Origin: Gymnorhina tibicen | Taxonomy: Eukaryota; Chordata; Aves; Passeriformes; Artamidae | Length of the DNA stretch: 64,000 nt | Direction of reading: 5' to 3' | Assembly: GCA_013399875.1 (NCBI GenBank) | Contig: VXAZ01004636.1 | Span: 2,476,296-2,540,295 of the forward strand | Shown here: positions 53,616 through 64,000 of the stretch, piece after piece | How the letters are laid out: each line of letters opens with the position of its first letter | Numbering within the stretch: position 1 is the first letter of the stretch | Made by a program: the position numbers and the translations under genes | Notes under the pieces: generated by a model | Database searches by the model: none | Told to the model about the DNA's origin: nothing | Seen by the model: the letters and a program-made list of their open reading frames with translations, nothing else

Positions 53616-56600
53616 CCCTTACGCTCTGGGCCGTACCGGTGGGCAAGAGCGAAGTTGCCGCTGCCGTAGGGTGCCCGTCCAGCTCTCGCGGAGCACCTTG
53701 AGGGGAGCGGACCCCTTCCAGCCCAAACTGACCTAGTACCAGCGCCAGCCTCCTCCGGCCGCCTTTGCCCGGTTCCCCTGCGCTGCTTCTGCAAAGGGTT
53801 AAAGCCTTTAAAGAGAAGAAAACAACAGAAAGCAGAGTTATGCCTTCAAATGCCGGTGCTCCTTGCCAGATCCCACCCTAAGCCAATGAAAATGTGCCTT
53901 GCAAAGAGAAAGAAGGGAAAAGTCTTAATTTACGGCTGTGGAGACAACAGCAGCCTGGGAGACTATGGCCCCCGCCTGTGGCAGCCCATGAGCTGCCGAT
54001 TCCCCCCGGCCACACTCCCCACACCACAAGACGGAGCAAGAGCAAAAGAAATAATGCCGGGATGGAGTGCGTGGCACACTGGAAAGGCCAGATGTCACGG
54101 TGCTTCCAAGAGGTCACGCCCCACCAGTTGTCCAAACCACACCTAAGCTTCAAAGACCAGTTAGGTATCACCAACCCTGGATGGCATCCTCTCACCAGGA
54201 CACATCTCTGGCTGCCTCACCCACACCCCTGTGCTTGGCCCCAAGCAACATTAGGCAATAGCTCATGAGCGTTGAATAATTTATAGATCTATTTTATTAT
54301 TATTCTGATTTCCCAGAACCAAGGAAAGACATCTTATGTCTGTCTCTTACATGACACCAGGGTGCCCCAGGGACCAGACTGAGACTTGCTGTTTTTCCAT
54401 ACCTCCAGATTTTTTTCTGGGTGGCAAGGAGAGGGATTTAAAAAGCAACGAAGCAAAATATTTCAGGCCAAATTCACTGCTAAAGTGTGTGCTGTGGCTC
54501 TCTGAAAACCTGGTGTCCTGGAGAAGCTGGAAGGAGCTTCCACACTGGAGCAACTACTCCTGCCAGCCCAGGAGCCCCAAGCACACACGGATTTGGGACA
54601 CTCCAGAAGGGAATTCCCATCCCATAAATCAGAAGATGGTGAGCCATGAATGCAGTTTCTTCCTTCCCATCCTGAAGTGGTTTAGAGGGAAAAAAAAGGC
54701 AAACACAACCACCCTGAGCAATTATGGCCATTGGACTGTTCCTCCAAGAATCAGTGGTGATCTGCAGCATGTCAGTGATTCGTTCTGCATTGCTGAGTTG
54801 CTCCATAGGAAAGCAAAAGACAGATTGATCAAAAAGGCTCTTTGGCTTCGCCACAGTCTTGGCACAGGATCACCTCTAAAATTTATTCTGCCACATGATT
54901 TTCACATCAGATGCCAAAAAGTGCTGCTTTACAGCAAAAGCTAACCAGGTCCAGCAACTCAAGCATCTAAATGGACAATTTACTTCGTCTCAAGTCTCAA
55001 ATGTCTCTAGAATAGAAGAAAAGCAGCTGTCCTGCATATTCCAGCTTCCTGGCCTCAGAGCACTACCTTAAATCCTCAAGCCCCAAAGGAGGGCTGTGAA
55101 GGGAAGAGCTAAAGGAGGTGGCAAACCTCCTTCAGAGCCTGTGCCTGATTATACAGATTAAAGTAGCTCCAGGGCTGCTCTGACTGCTGCCTGGTCTGGC
55201 TCCACCCTTCAGTCCCCAAAAAAGGAAGAAAATAAAATTAGTGTGTGGAGTTGCTCGTGCATTGCCTGGTCTGTGCAAATGACCAGGTGAAAAAAACTGA
55301 TTGTTTATATGAAGATGATGGGGAAAATGGTTTTGCAGAAGCCACAGTACCCTGAGAGGGGTTTAAAAAGAGGATAAATATTTGATGTGGCTCTTTATCA
55401 CCAGTTTGAATGATGGTTAAGGTACAGTGTAACTCTTCAGAGATGTGGTGTTTTATATATTACAGAGATCCCTACCTGCACCCTAGGTAATCCAACAAAA
55501 GCAACAACAAAGGCAAAATAAGGACACAAATAAGAACATCCTAGGCATCCTTAATTTGCCCATTATGTCTTTTTAATTGGGATGTTTTACTCACTAAAAG
55601 CGTGGCATGTAATTTCATAATCCTATTTTAGGCTCCAAAACTAAGCTTCCGACATGCACATCTCATGCAGATGAAATACTTAGAAAAAATGTACACCTAA
55701 AAACCCCAAACCACGAAAATAAACAAAGCGATCTCATTCAAGTTTGGGCTTTACTACCTCACACTAAACCGAAAGTGAGCTACTGTCAAAATTAACTAAT
55801 TGCATCATAGCCAAGAAAAAATTGATCCTTTCACTGTATATCTGGCTTCATAGCACAGACGTATTTTCACAAGCAGAGTGACATTGCCGCTCTTTAGGTC
55901 AGATTTTGAGGGGTAGCATCACCAACAATTCAGAGACATGACAGGCTTTTTATTATACTTTCTGTTTATAATTTTGATTCAAATCCTCAGCAACACTTCA
56001 GATGCACAAATCCTTATTGAACCTGGCTTGATGCGGATTACAGCCTGAAGCACAAAGGAAGTCTTTATCACTTATGGCCAGTGTTTTAGGAGCTTATAAC
56101 TGTAATCAGGTAGGGATTATATCAGCATGATCCATACAAGCTGAACTGTGGCAAAAAGCTTTTTTCTATTTGACCTTCCCATGACAATAATAAAAATGGT
56201 AAAACATGCAACAAACAGATGCCACTGAAGGTAGAGTCACTGTCCACTGCAGGCAGAAGTTACTACTTTGTATTTTGAAATAAAAATTAGTCATTAATTA
56301 GTGGAAGCAGATCTTTGTATGGTGCATGGTTATCCAGGATTATTTCATTAGGATCTGCTGACCCAATTTCTGCATTGGAAAGAGAATTACATTTTTTCAC
56401 ACTATTGGGATTGGGGGAAAGAAAAAATAATAACATAGATTATTCAAACTTTTAAAAATATGGTTGTAAACAAGGACAGGTACCCGTACTAGTATCTCTA
56501 CAGAAGCCAAATGAAACAAGGACCAGCACAAATATGTAATCATGTCTTTCCTAGAATCGGATTTTGGTTCACTTAAAATACATAATTCCTAATTAAAACA

Positions 56601-59019
56601 TATGGAATCCAGCTAATACAGCCTCATGACTAAGGGATTTAGTGAAGAGCAGGAATTTTTTTTATTACTGCTGTGATGGTCCCCTCTGTCACAGGTCACC
56701 CTTAGCTTACTCCTCCTGCAATCACCCTGGGGATAGCTGACTCAGATAAATTAAAAGAGCTTCATTTGGGAAGCTTCCCCAACACACGAAAGGATTCGCC
56801 TCTTAATCTGTCAAAATCCAGTAACACTAAAGCAACTGCAACCTGCTTACGGCTCAGCAGGACCCCCAAGCCAATGGGCAGGACCCGCGGCCCAGCACTG
56901 GACGGGACTAAAACCCACCTTGGAAGCAGCAGCAGGAGGGATGTCTGCTGCTGAAATATTTTATGCCCGAGTGATGTGAGCTCACAGGTGGTTCAGCCAC
57001 CCCAAGACATTGCCAGTCCCCCTGCACTCACCCCTTGCCCACAGCCACAAGTTGCACACAAGGAGGGACGTGCGTCCCCAGAGCCCCGCTCTCTGCCCCT
57101 CATCATCACTGACACAAAAACTCATCTCAACATGTCTGCCATTGGAGGTCCTTTATAATAGAACACCACCACAGGTGTGCTTAGTTCTCTGCTCAGATCA
57201 CCTTACAACCACTCACCTTCATGGCTCAGAGCAGCAGCTGGTCTTTCATGAGGCCTTACAGAAGCCTTTGGAAGGAGATAATGCCACAAGACCTGCTTAC
57301 AAAGTGGGGGACAGAGGAAAGAGCTCCCCTAAAGCCACTCCATAGCAGGGACAATCCTTCTAATACTGAGCCTACAAAACCACCACAGGAAGGTATTTTC
57401 TCTTTTTGATAAACTACTCTCTCTTGCTAATAATTTCCATGTGCCAGTCAAGTAACAAGGGGGTCTGGGAGTAACATCACATCACATTTGCTGCATACTC
57501 CTAAAGAACAAGATCACCTGAGGAGTTCAAGGAACTCTTTCTACCAAGCACACAGGCAAAACGGGACCCTCGTAAACCTCATGAAAGCAAAGACTCAGGT
57601 TACCTTGAAAGGCAATTTGTCCTGCCCAGAAGTGATGGTGGTTTGTGTGGAGGACAAGGGAAACAATGCTGGTGAGAAGAGCTCTGCTCCCCTCCCAGTG
57701 CAGACACCTGAATGGGGTTTTGTGACCTGCCACCCTCCTGCTGCATGCAGCTTGCCTTGTCGCTAATGGCAGATGTGTGTAAAATCCTCTGACGGGTTGT
57801 ACCAGCATTATTTTTTAAAGAGGTAACTGGTTTTTTCGCCCATTACCCTGCTGGAAAGGAATCCAGATGCCACTGTATTCGCACCCACGCCAGCCCAAGC
57901 CATTCCTGCAGCATCAGGGACAGTCACTCCAGGGGAACAGCTCTTTCCATGCCCCTAAGGACTTTTCAGGGAAAGCTGCTTTTTCCTTTTTTCCTTCTGT
58001 TTCAGCTCAGTCAATAGCACTTTTTGTGTAAGCACAGCAGCTGCAGTAGGCCTTGCTTTCAGTGTTTTGGAACCTGCTTGATTTTTGATGTTTTTATAGC
58101 AGAGCCCATTAGGGAGGAGCACCTTCTGGTGAAGTTACCTGCCGCTTACAGCACCTGGTGAAAAAGGCTAATGCAACTCCTGCTTGCCCTGTCACAAAGT
58201 CTAAGATGAAGTCTACAAAGTCTGCAATTTACCCATTGCCTTTAATCCAGCAGATAATGGCGTAACGAGATCCAGTGTCTGGGGCTTGAACCTAAACCAT
58301 ACCCTTAGTTGTCCATTCCAGTGAAAGTAGTTAACAAGCAGGATGCGAAAGCAAGGCAGCCTCTCCTGCACTGGCAGTCAACACCAAGACCAGATGCATC
58401 TCTGGGAGACATGACTGAGGTCAACCATAAATTAACAGGCTTACTGCGAGGGGAAAAAACAATAATTCTGGGTCCAATTGCATGGTCTGGTACGAAGGAC
58501 GCCAGAGGAGATGGGCCAATAAGTCTTTTCTGCACTCATGAACTTTCTGAATCCTTCTTATCCGGAGGGGAAAAATGGCAAGGGCTCCCTTTGCCATGTT
58601 ACCATGGCTGATTCTTAATCACTAGCAGGGCTGGCAGTAGCTCTTGTGCAACACCACTTTCCCCAGCGCTGGGCCCTGTTCCCCTGCAATGCTCCCAACC
58701 CCTGCTGGTCTCAGAAGAATTGAGCCCAAAGCTCCACATAGCAATTCAAATGCATCACCAGACATTAGGCCACCGGGTTAACCACTGTTTAATTTCGTCA
58801 CATTTGTTTGTGAGTTATGTACGTGCCTTTCTTTTGTCAACATCTCCTTTTAGAAAGGATATTGATTTTGTTTTCAAAGGCTTTCGAAAATAAAATGAAT
58901 GACTACATTCTAAGGAAGAGTCATTTTCTCAACAGCTGTAAATAATTTATTGTTCGCAACCCACCCAGATCAAAAGATACTTCATCAACTGATGTGGCAA
59001 AATCTGGTGCAAGCTGCAT

Positions 59020-59200
59020 TTCCATTATCTCAGATCCAATTAACCATTTGGAGCAGACTAAAACATAACTAGATCAATCCAGAATCAGATTAATATCCAA
59101 TCCATAATCACATTAATCACAATCTGTCCATAATTAGCCATCAGATAATCCCATTGGACAGGAGGTGACATGCAGTATCCCATTATCTCATTAATTATCT
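59020..59200. promoter_or_regulatory. Candidate enhancer: dense homeodomain-type site cluster
   Basis: About ten TAAT/ATTA cores lie in 180 bp, for example ccaattaac, agattaat, cattaatc, cataattag, gataatccc and cattaattatc. Two GATTA/TAATCC forms typical of K50 homeodomains are included. Function is inferred from the motif density and from the position about 3 kb upstream of the ISL2 start. Confidence 0.4.
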
Positions 59201-59839
59201 ATTTTCAGTATCAGACATTGTGCCCAAACACAAGGAAATGTTTTTTAAAGGAAAAATGGATAGGGAATTCTCCTTTTGCTACATCCGCCCCACCGAAGCT
59301 CCCAGTATCTCAGTGTCGGAGTTTTACAACATTTCTTTGTTTTGCCATATTCTCCTAGAACCAAGAGCTGGTTTTTTGAGACACATCATCTTTTAAATAA
59401 AATATGACTATCTTAGGAAGATGGATAAATAAAACATTTGTTTCATGTGAACAAGTTTGTGAAAGAATGAAAACTCTTCATCAAAGATTTTAATGGTAAC
59501 ATGATAACAATAGCTTCGCAATGCTAAATCTTACTGCAGATGGTTCCTGTCCTTTTTTGTAATGTAAGTGAAATTGCGTTCCATCTGTTTTAATTTTATA
59601 ATGGACTTAATCCATGGTTGGCTCTGAAAGAATCAGCATTTACTGCCTTTGCAATCCGCTGCAAACAAAAAAAAGTAGTTGCCGTTTCCCCCTTCTAGAC
59701 GGAACTTGTATTTCTGTTTGGGAGCAAACCCTGGAGTTGCTCTATAGAGACCAGAAAGTACCATTAGCCAGCCTCACCCTGTGGCCAGGCAGCCCCTGCC
59801 AGCTCTCGCACCAAACCCAACCAGAACTGCCCCAAAAGA

Positions 59840-60003
59840 GATTGGAATCTCTGGATGCTGGGTGGAGGAGAGCAAGGAGTAATCAGCATAGCAGGAGAGA
59901 TTGCATTTGGCTTTGACTAGCAAATGCGTCCAGCAGTTACAAGTTACCTGAACACAGTTTTCCAGAGATGCCTCCTGGACTGAATTATTCTATGATTTTA
60001 TGA
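59840..60003 (+). mobile_element. Possible CR1 LINE tail
   Basis: The segment ends 'gaattattctatgattttatgatg', which resembles the ATTCTATG-type CR1 terminus. The body is too diverged for a firm call, and its left edge is uncertain. Confidence 0.45.
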
Positions 60004-61639
60004 TGTGCTTTCCCTTATCCTCCCTCAGATGAACCAACAATTAACCTGTTTGCAAAACGCGTGGTATCGAGCCGGTTCAATGCCTCATGGCATTACCTGT
60101 AGTCATTTTAAAGCTTTTTGTACATCACGTAGAGGAGGTGCAGGGCTTTCAACATTTCCCTTGCAAGTAATTTTTTGGGCTTTCCTACTAAACTGCCTGT
60201 GCAGCACTGCCTACTCTGTTCCTACCTGGCTGGTTGTGAAGCGAGTCCAGTCCAACCATACCTGCCTGGTATCAGCACATTGCTCTGTACAGATACAGGT
60301 GTGACTGCAGCACAGCCTTGCATAGGTTTGGAAAAGTTTGGCTGGCTCAGCTGTAACTTTTCTAATTCCTAAACTGGTGGGAGGTTTGGGAGAGCAGAAA
60401 GGATCCTGCCCTCAAGTGGGAAAAGGCTGATGCAACACTGAGCATCCCTGCCAAGCTGCTGTATTCTTAGACATGTCTCATTCTCCTATCACTCTGACAT
60501 TTTTCCATTTTACTGTAAACACATGCAGATACTGACTCATCCAGGACTCTCAGAATTCTGGCTCAAGCTGAAGTCACCCTACTGTATCCTCTTTCCTGCC
60601 AGGTGCCCAGGCATGGACCTGTGCTGCCCCATAGCCATGGCAGTGCTGTGGAGGTTCCCATCACCCATCCCTCAGGGTCACTCCAGTTTGAAGAACCAAC
60701 CAAATTTTTCCAATTGCCTTCCTACCTCTCACCCCTCACCCAGCTCTGCCACCGGCAAGCGAGCCACTCTAGCTGCAGGCAGCAGTCAGACCACAACCCT
60801 CAGCAGGCGCCACACGGGCAGGGAACACGTGGGCTCACCCTGCCCTGAGGATGTCACTGCTACACCGCACCTCTGCAGCTTCGCACATGCAGGGCCAGGC
60901 AGGGATACCAAAATCCCTTGGTGACATAGGTCCCTGCTGAAGTGCGTACTTCAAATGCCATCCATCCTCCTTTCCCCCACAGATATCGTACAAATGTAGA
61001 GGTGTGCTTTCAACATTTGGAGTCCTCAAAGGGGTAGCAGGGGCTGTGGTCAGGCTGGGAGAGCAGGTCAAATAGTGAAGCATCTTATCCAAAGGTCCTC
61101 TCCCCCTCCCCAGCTTCTGGGGTTTCATACCTGCAGGGTGCCTGACTCGAACAAAAGACAAGCACTTCAGCTGGAAAAACCATCCCACCTCCTTCCTCTG
61201 AGAAAAATGAGCGCAGTCTGCCCTTCCTGAGCCAACATCTAAAGTCACTATGTCCTTCCCAAGCCATACAGGTTGGCAAATGCCTGTCAAATTCCATGTG
61301 TAAAATTAAAAAGGTGGTTGCATGGAGGAGAAGGACAGAACCAAAGCCCCAAGACAGCGCAATCTCAATTCCAGCATGTGTAAGCTTTCCTGGATCTTAG
61401 GAGGTACTCATGCTGCTGTACTGCAAAGTCTTTGCGAATTTAAAACTGAGTCAAAGGCCACTGAAGTGCTCTTCCTATTTTTCTGCTAATGCACGGAAAG
61501 CCCATGGAGACTGGGGGGAAAGAGGGAAGAAAAAAGAACAGAAGGTATAAGAAAGCAACAGCAGAGGTTCAGCTGCGGGAACAGCATGGAATCAGGTGCA
61601 TGAAAATGCAGTAAAATACTATTTTTCTCCGCTATTTTC

Positions 61640-62620
61640 AACTCGTCATGGGGCTGCTGCCCAGAACAGCTGCCCCGACGATGCCGTCGGTTCTGTTCGG
61701 GTCCGTTGGGGCGGCTCTCCCGCACACGGGCCTCAGCAGGGAACTGCTCCGTGGGCGCGCAGCGTCGCGCCGGCGTCCGCCGTGCAGCCCCTTCCCGTCT
61801 GCCGCGGAGATGCTCCTCTGCGCAGCGCCGGGACTGTCCCGCCGCGCGCGCCCGAGGACACCTGCCAGCGGCGCACCGAAACGGGGGAAAAAGAAAAACG
61901 AAAAAAAATGCAAAAGGGAGGAGAAAGAGAAGGAAGACAGAAATAAAAGGAGAAAATAATAGGCGAACTAAAAGTCGAGGAGAATAACGGGGAAAACAGA
62001 GGAGGAAAAAAAGCTATAATTAATCTCCTTCTCCTCGGGCTGTCGATGCCGCCGTTCCCTGCGCGCAGAGGGCCGAAGCGCACCGCGGCGGGCGAGAGGA
62101 GGGTCCCGAGGCCGCCCGGGGCGAAGGGCGCGGAAGAGCTTCTTCCGCGGCGCTCGGGGCCGCGCGCCCCGTCCGTGCCGGCGTCGTGCGGCTCCGGGCC
62201 GGGTCCCGCNCTCCGCGCGGGTAGTGGTGGAGCGGCGGCTCCGCATCCCGCATCGTGCATCGCTGCCGGTGCGCAGGGGGCCGCCCGCATGGTGGACATC
62301 CTCCTCCCGCGGCCGCTCCCGGGCGTCATGGGGGAGCCCTCCAAGAGTAAGTGCGCGCAGCGCAGCGAAACGCGGGGTCGGGGCGAGCGGGCGGGCGCGG
62401 GACTCTGCGGGTCGAGCTCCCCGCCACCTCTGCCGTCGGGTGGACTGGCGGACCGTGGGCGCGCTGACAGTGCCGGGAAGGGCTGCGGCCCCAAGGCGGG
62501 CGCGGGCGGCTGCGGGCTCGGCCCGTGGCAACTCCGCTGCCGCTATTCTGGTTCGTGCCTAGCGTTTCCCGGCCCCGCTGGCCCCGTTCCTTACCGAATC
62601 GCATGTCCTTTCGGCTGTCC
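61640..62620 (+). promoter_or_regulatory. ISL2: ISL2 CpG-island promoter and 5' region
   Basis: A CpG-rich domain starts at about 61,660 and continues through the first ISL2 exon into intron 1. A purine-rich stretch (about 61,880-62,010) and a cataattaat-like AT patch (62,013-62,028) lie inside it. The transcription start cannot be fixed by eye. One ambiguous base (N) is at 62,210. Confidence 0.75.
62289..62346 (+). CDS. ISL2: ISL2 exon 1 (coding part)
   Basis: ATG GTG GAC ATC begins the ISL2-type N terminus. The donor is aaga|gtaagt after 19 codons plus one base. A second in-frame ATG (Met14) is at 62328, corresponding to the internal Met shared with human ISL2. Confidence 0.93.
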
Positions 62621-62686
62621 GCGCTGCTGAGCTCATTTCTTTCGGCTATTTCCATTTCTTTCTCTGCTTCCCTCTGTTTTTCCTTC

Positions 62687-62734
<48 letters not shown>

Positions 62735-64000
62735 TTTCTTTCTTTCTTTCTTTCCCATTGATACCGTTTTTCTTTCTTTATCTCGTGTTTCAGTTTGTCT
62801 TTTTTTAAAAATTTCTCTTTCCTTTTTTTAAAATTTCTTTTTCTTTTTGTTCTTGTTTTGTTTTGTTTTATTTCTCTTTCTGTCTCTTTAATTTCATGTC
62901 TCTTACTGTTTTCATTTGTCCATGTTCCCATTTTAACCGTCTCTGGGTTTTAGTTGCTTTTATTTCTCTTTCCGTCATTCTGTCTTAATTTCTTTTTCCT
63001 TCTTTCTTTCCTTCCTTCTTTCTTTGTTTCTTTCCTTATTTCTTTCAAGTTTTCCTCAGCCGTTGTTTTATTGTTTTTGTGTTTCTGCTTTTATTTTCCT
63101 TTTCTGAAATTCTACTTTTACGTCTCTGTCTTCCTGCATTTATTTGCATTGATCAAGTCTTTTTTTTTTTCCTCCTGGCATTATTAATTTGTCTCCTGTC
63201 GTGTTTCCATCCCTTCTGTCCGTGTGTCCGTCTTTATTTCTCTTTCTTCATATTTTGGGAGAAAAACAAAAAACCAAAACAGAATAAGAAAAAAAGGATA
63301 AAGTGTAAAAAAGGAAAAGTGCCTTTCCTTAATTGCTGGCCTCTGCTCTGATATACCGCTGGCCCTGACCGTACCCCGCTCGCTCCCGGCAGGGCGGCCG
63401 GGGCTGGCCCTGTGCGCGGGCTGCGGGGGCCGCATCCAGGACCCCTTCCTGCTGAGGGTGTCGCCGGACCTGGAATGGCACGTCGCCTGCCTCAAGTGCG
63501 CCGAGTGCGGGCAGCCCCTGGACGAGACCTGCACATGCTTCCTGCGCGACGGCAAGGCCTACTGCAAGCGAGATTACAGCAGGTGACCCCGAATGCGCCA
63601 ACGTTCGTTAAAAAAAAAAAATAACCCAGACCCGAAAAAGCACAAAAGCCCCTTAAGCCCCCCGAATTTCCCCCAACGAAAACCCGAATCTCGGCCGCTG
63701 CCCGGCCCCGCGGCACCGCCTGGAGCGGGCCCTGACGGCGCGTCGCGTCCCCGCAGGCTCTTCGGCATCAAGTGCGCCCAGTGCCGGGCGGCGTTCAGCA
63801 GCAGCGACTTGGTGATGCGCGCCCGCGACCACGTCTACCACCTGGAGTGCTTCCGCTGCGCCGCCTGCGGCCGCCAGCTCCTGCCCGGCGACCAGTTCTG
63901 CCTGCGGGAGCGCGACTTGCTCTGCCGCGCCGACCACGGGCCGCCCCCCGACGGCGCCGCCGCCCGCGGACCGCGCAGCCCCGCGCTGCCGCCGGCCGCC
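62289..64000 (+). CDS. ISL2: ISL2, LIM-homeodomain transcription factor (5' part; both LIM domains)
   Basis: Coding exons 62289-62346, 63393-63582 and 63757 to the window end give the first 164 residues. From family knowledge, ISL2 is a nuclear factor that specifies motor and sensory neuron types; its LIM domains bind partners such as LDB1 and its homeodomain binds TAAT sites. LIM1 has all zinc ligands: C27, C30, H49, C52, C55, C58, C77 and D80. LIM2 also has all of them: C89, C92, H111, C114, C117, C120, C139 and D142. The 19-residue first exon ([19 protein letters not shown]) matches the length and frame of human ISL2 and not ISL1, which starts later. The ATG has context gcATGg. The homeodomain lies beyond the window. 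The proteins diverge mostly toward Ala, Gly, Pro and Arg. Confidence 0.95.
62347..63392 (+). other. ISL2 intron 1, with strong pyrimidine bias
   Basis: The first 280 bp are CpG-rich. From about 62,635 to 63,250 the plus strand is overwhelmingly T and C, with many tttct runs. It ends at a normal acceptor before exon 2. No coding exon was seen. Confidence 0.85.
62682..62754. repeat. (TTTC)n microsatellite
   Basis: About 18 tandem TTTC units, with a single one-base shortening near 62,731. It lies in the pyrimidine-rich part of ISL2 intron 1. Confidence 0.95.
63393..63582 (+). CDS. ISL2: ISL2 exon 2 (LIM1)
   Basis: The acceptor is cccggcag. The exon completes Arg20 and encodes the whole of LIM1, including [19 protein letters not shown] and [19 protein letters not shown]. 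The donor is ag|gtgacc (phase 2). Confidence 0.96.
63583..63756 (+). other. ISL2 intron 2 (174 bp)
   Basis: A short intron between gtgacc and cccgcag with an A10 run near 63,610. Its phase (2) is consistent with flanking codons forming Arg83. Confidence 0.9.
63757..64000 (+). CDS. ISL2: ISL2 exon 3 (LIM2; runs off the window)
   Basis: The acceptor is cccgcag. It completes Arg83 and encodes [20 protein letters not shown] then [20 protein letters not shown] and [21 protein letters not shown] Pro/Ala/Gly/Arg-rich linker follows and is still open at base 64,000. Confidence 0.96.

Larger units (their letters stand above)
53651..61640. other. ETFA-ISL2 intergenic region (head to head)
   Basis: About 8 kb without a supportable gene. 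It is ordinary sequence with AT-rich stretches at about 55,440-56,600 and 58,780-59,600. A CR1-like tail occurs near 60,000. The open frames are short and lack family similarity. Because ISL2 is a developmental gene, this is the natural place for its enhancers. Confidence 0.7.

Noticed and set aside
54336..54944. A 202-codon plus-strand frame downstream of the ETFA promoter
   Set aside because: It shows no domain, no family match and no promoter-linked exon structure. It is probably chance in a low-stop stretch, though a lineage-specific transcript cannot be excluded.
61733..62531. Minus-strand frames of 187-253 codons across the ISL2 CpG island
   Set aside because: GC-rich DNA has few stop codons. 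The frames run antisense to ISL2 exon 1, include the ambiguous base, and show only low-complexity Arg/Ala/Pro sequence.

Overview
The window is vertebrate nuclear DNA, most likely from a bird. Several LINE fragments look like CR1 3' ends, with the typical 'ggtgtccctgcccatggcag' or 'ctagatgatct' cores and attctgtg/attctatg tails. The gene order TMEM266 > ETFA > ISL2 matches human 15q24, which corresponds to chicken chromosome 10. Genes are split into short exons with canonical GT-AG introns, and CpG-rich promoters alternate with AT-rich non-coding DNA. CR1 also occurs in turtles and crocodilians, so 'bird' is a strong inference, not proof. I saw no bacterial gene, CRISPR array, operon or other microbial system.

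Layout: (1) 1-23,540, plus strand: the 3' part of TMEM266, a voltage-sensor-like membrane protein. The last three coding exons are at 4647-4833, 15243-15293 and 22456-23048, with a poly(A) signal at 23516. Its introns hold a 36-bp minisatellite (about 1640-2100), old CR1 pieces, and a roughly 6.3-kb TA/TG-rich degenerate satellite (about 15,950-22,310) interrupted by a GC-rich CR1-bearing block. (2) 23,690-53,300, minus strand: the complete ETFA gene (electron transfer flavoprotein alpha). I resolved all 12 coding exons at base level; together they give a 334-residue protein with every junction in phase. Its poly(A) signal lies about 190 bp from that of TMEM266, so the two genes converge tail to tail. 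Its promoter is a CpG island with CCAAT boxes, a GC box and a palindromic TCTCGCGAGA element. (3) 53,640-61,600: about 8 kb of intergenic DNA between the head-to-head ETFA and ISL2 genes. It includes a dense cluster of homeodomain-type TAAT/ATTA sites at about 59,020-59,200. (4) 61,640-64,000, plus strand: the CpG island and first three coding exons of ISL2 (LIM-homeodomain factor). Both LIM domains are present; the homeodomain lies beyond the window.

The three genes do not form a pathway. TMEM266 is a plasma-membrane voltage-sensor protein, ETFA is a mitochondrial electron carrier, and ISL2 is a developmental transcription factor. They are neighbours by conserved synteny. The points most worth checking are the higher-order structure of the TMEM266 intronic satellite, two perfect short-loop hairpins in ETFA intron 1, the TCTCGCGAGA promoter element, the homeodomain-site cluster upstream of ISL2, and the GC-leaning divergence of the ISL2 LIM region.
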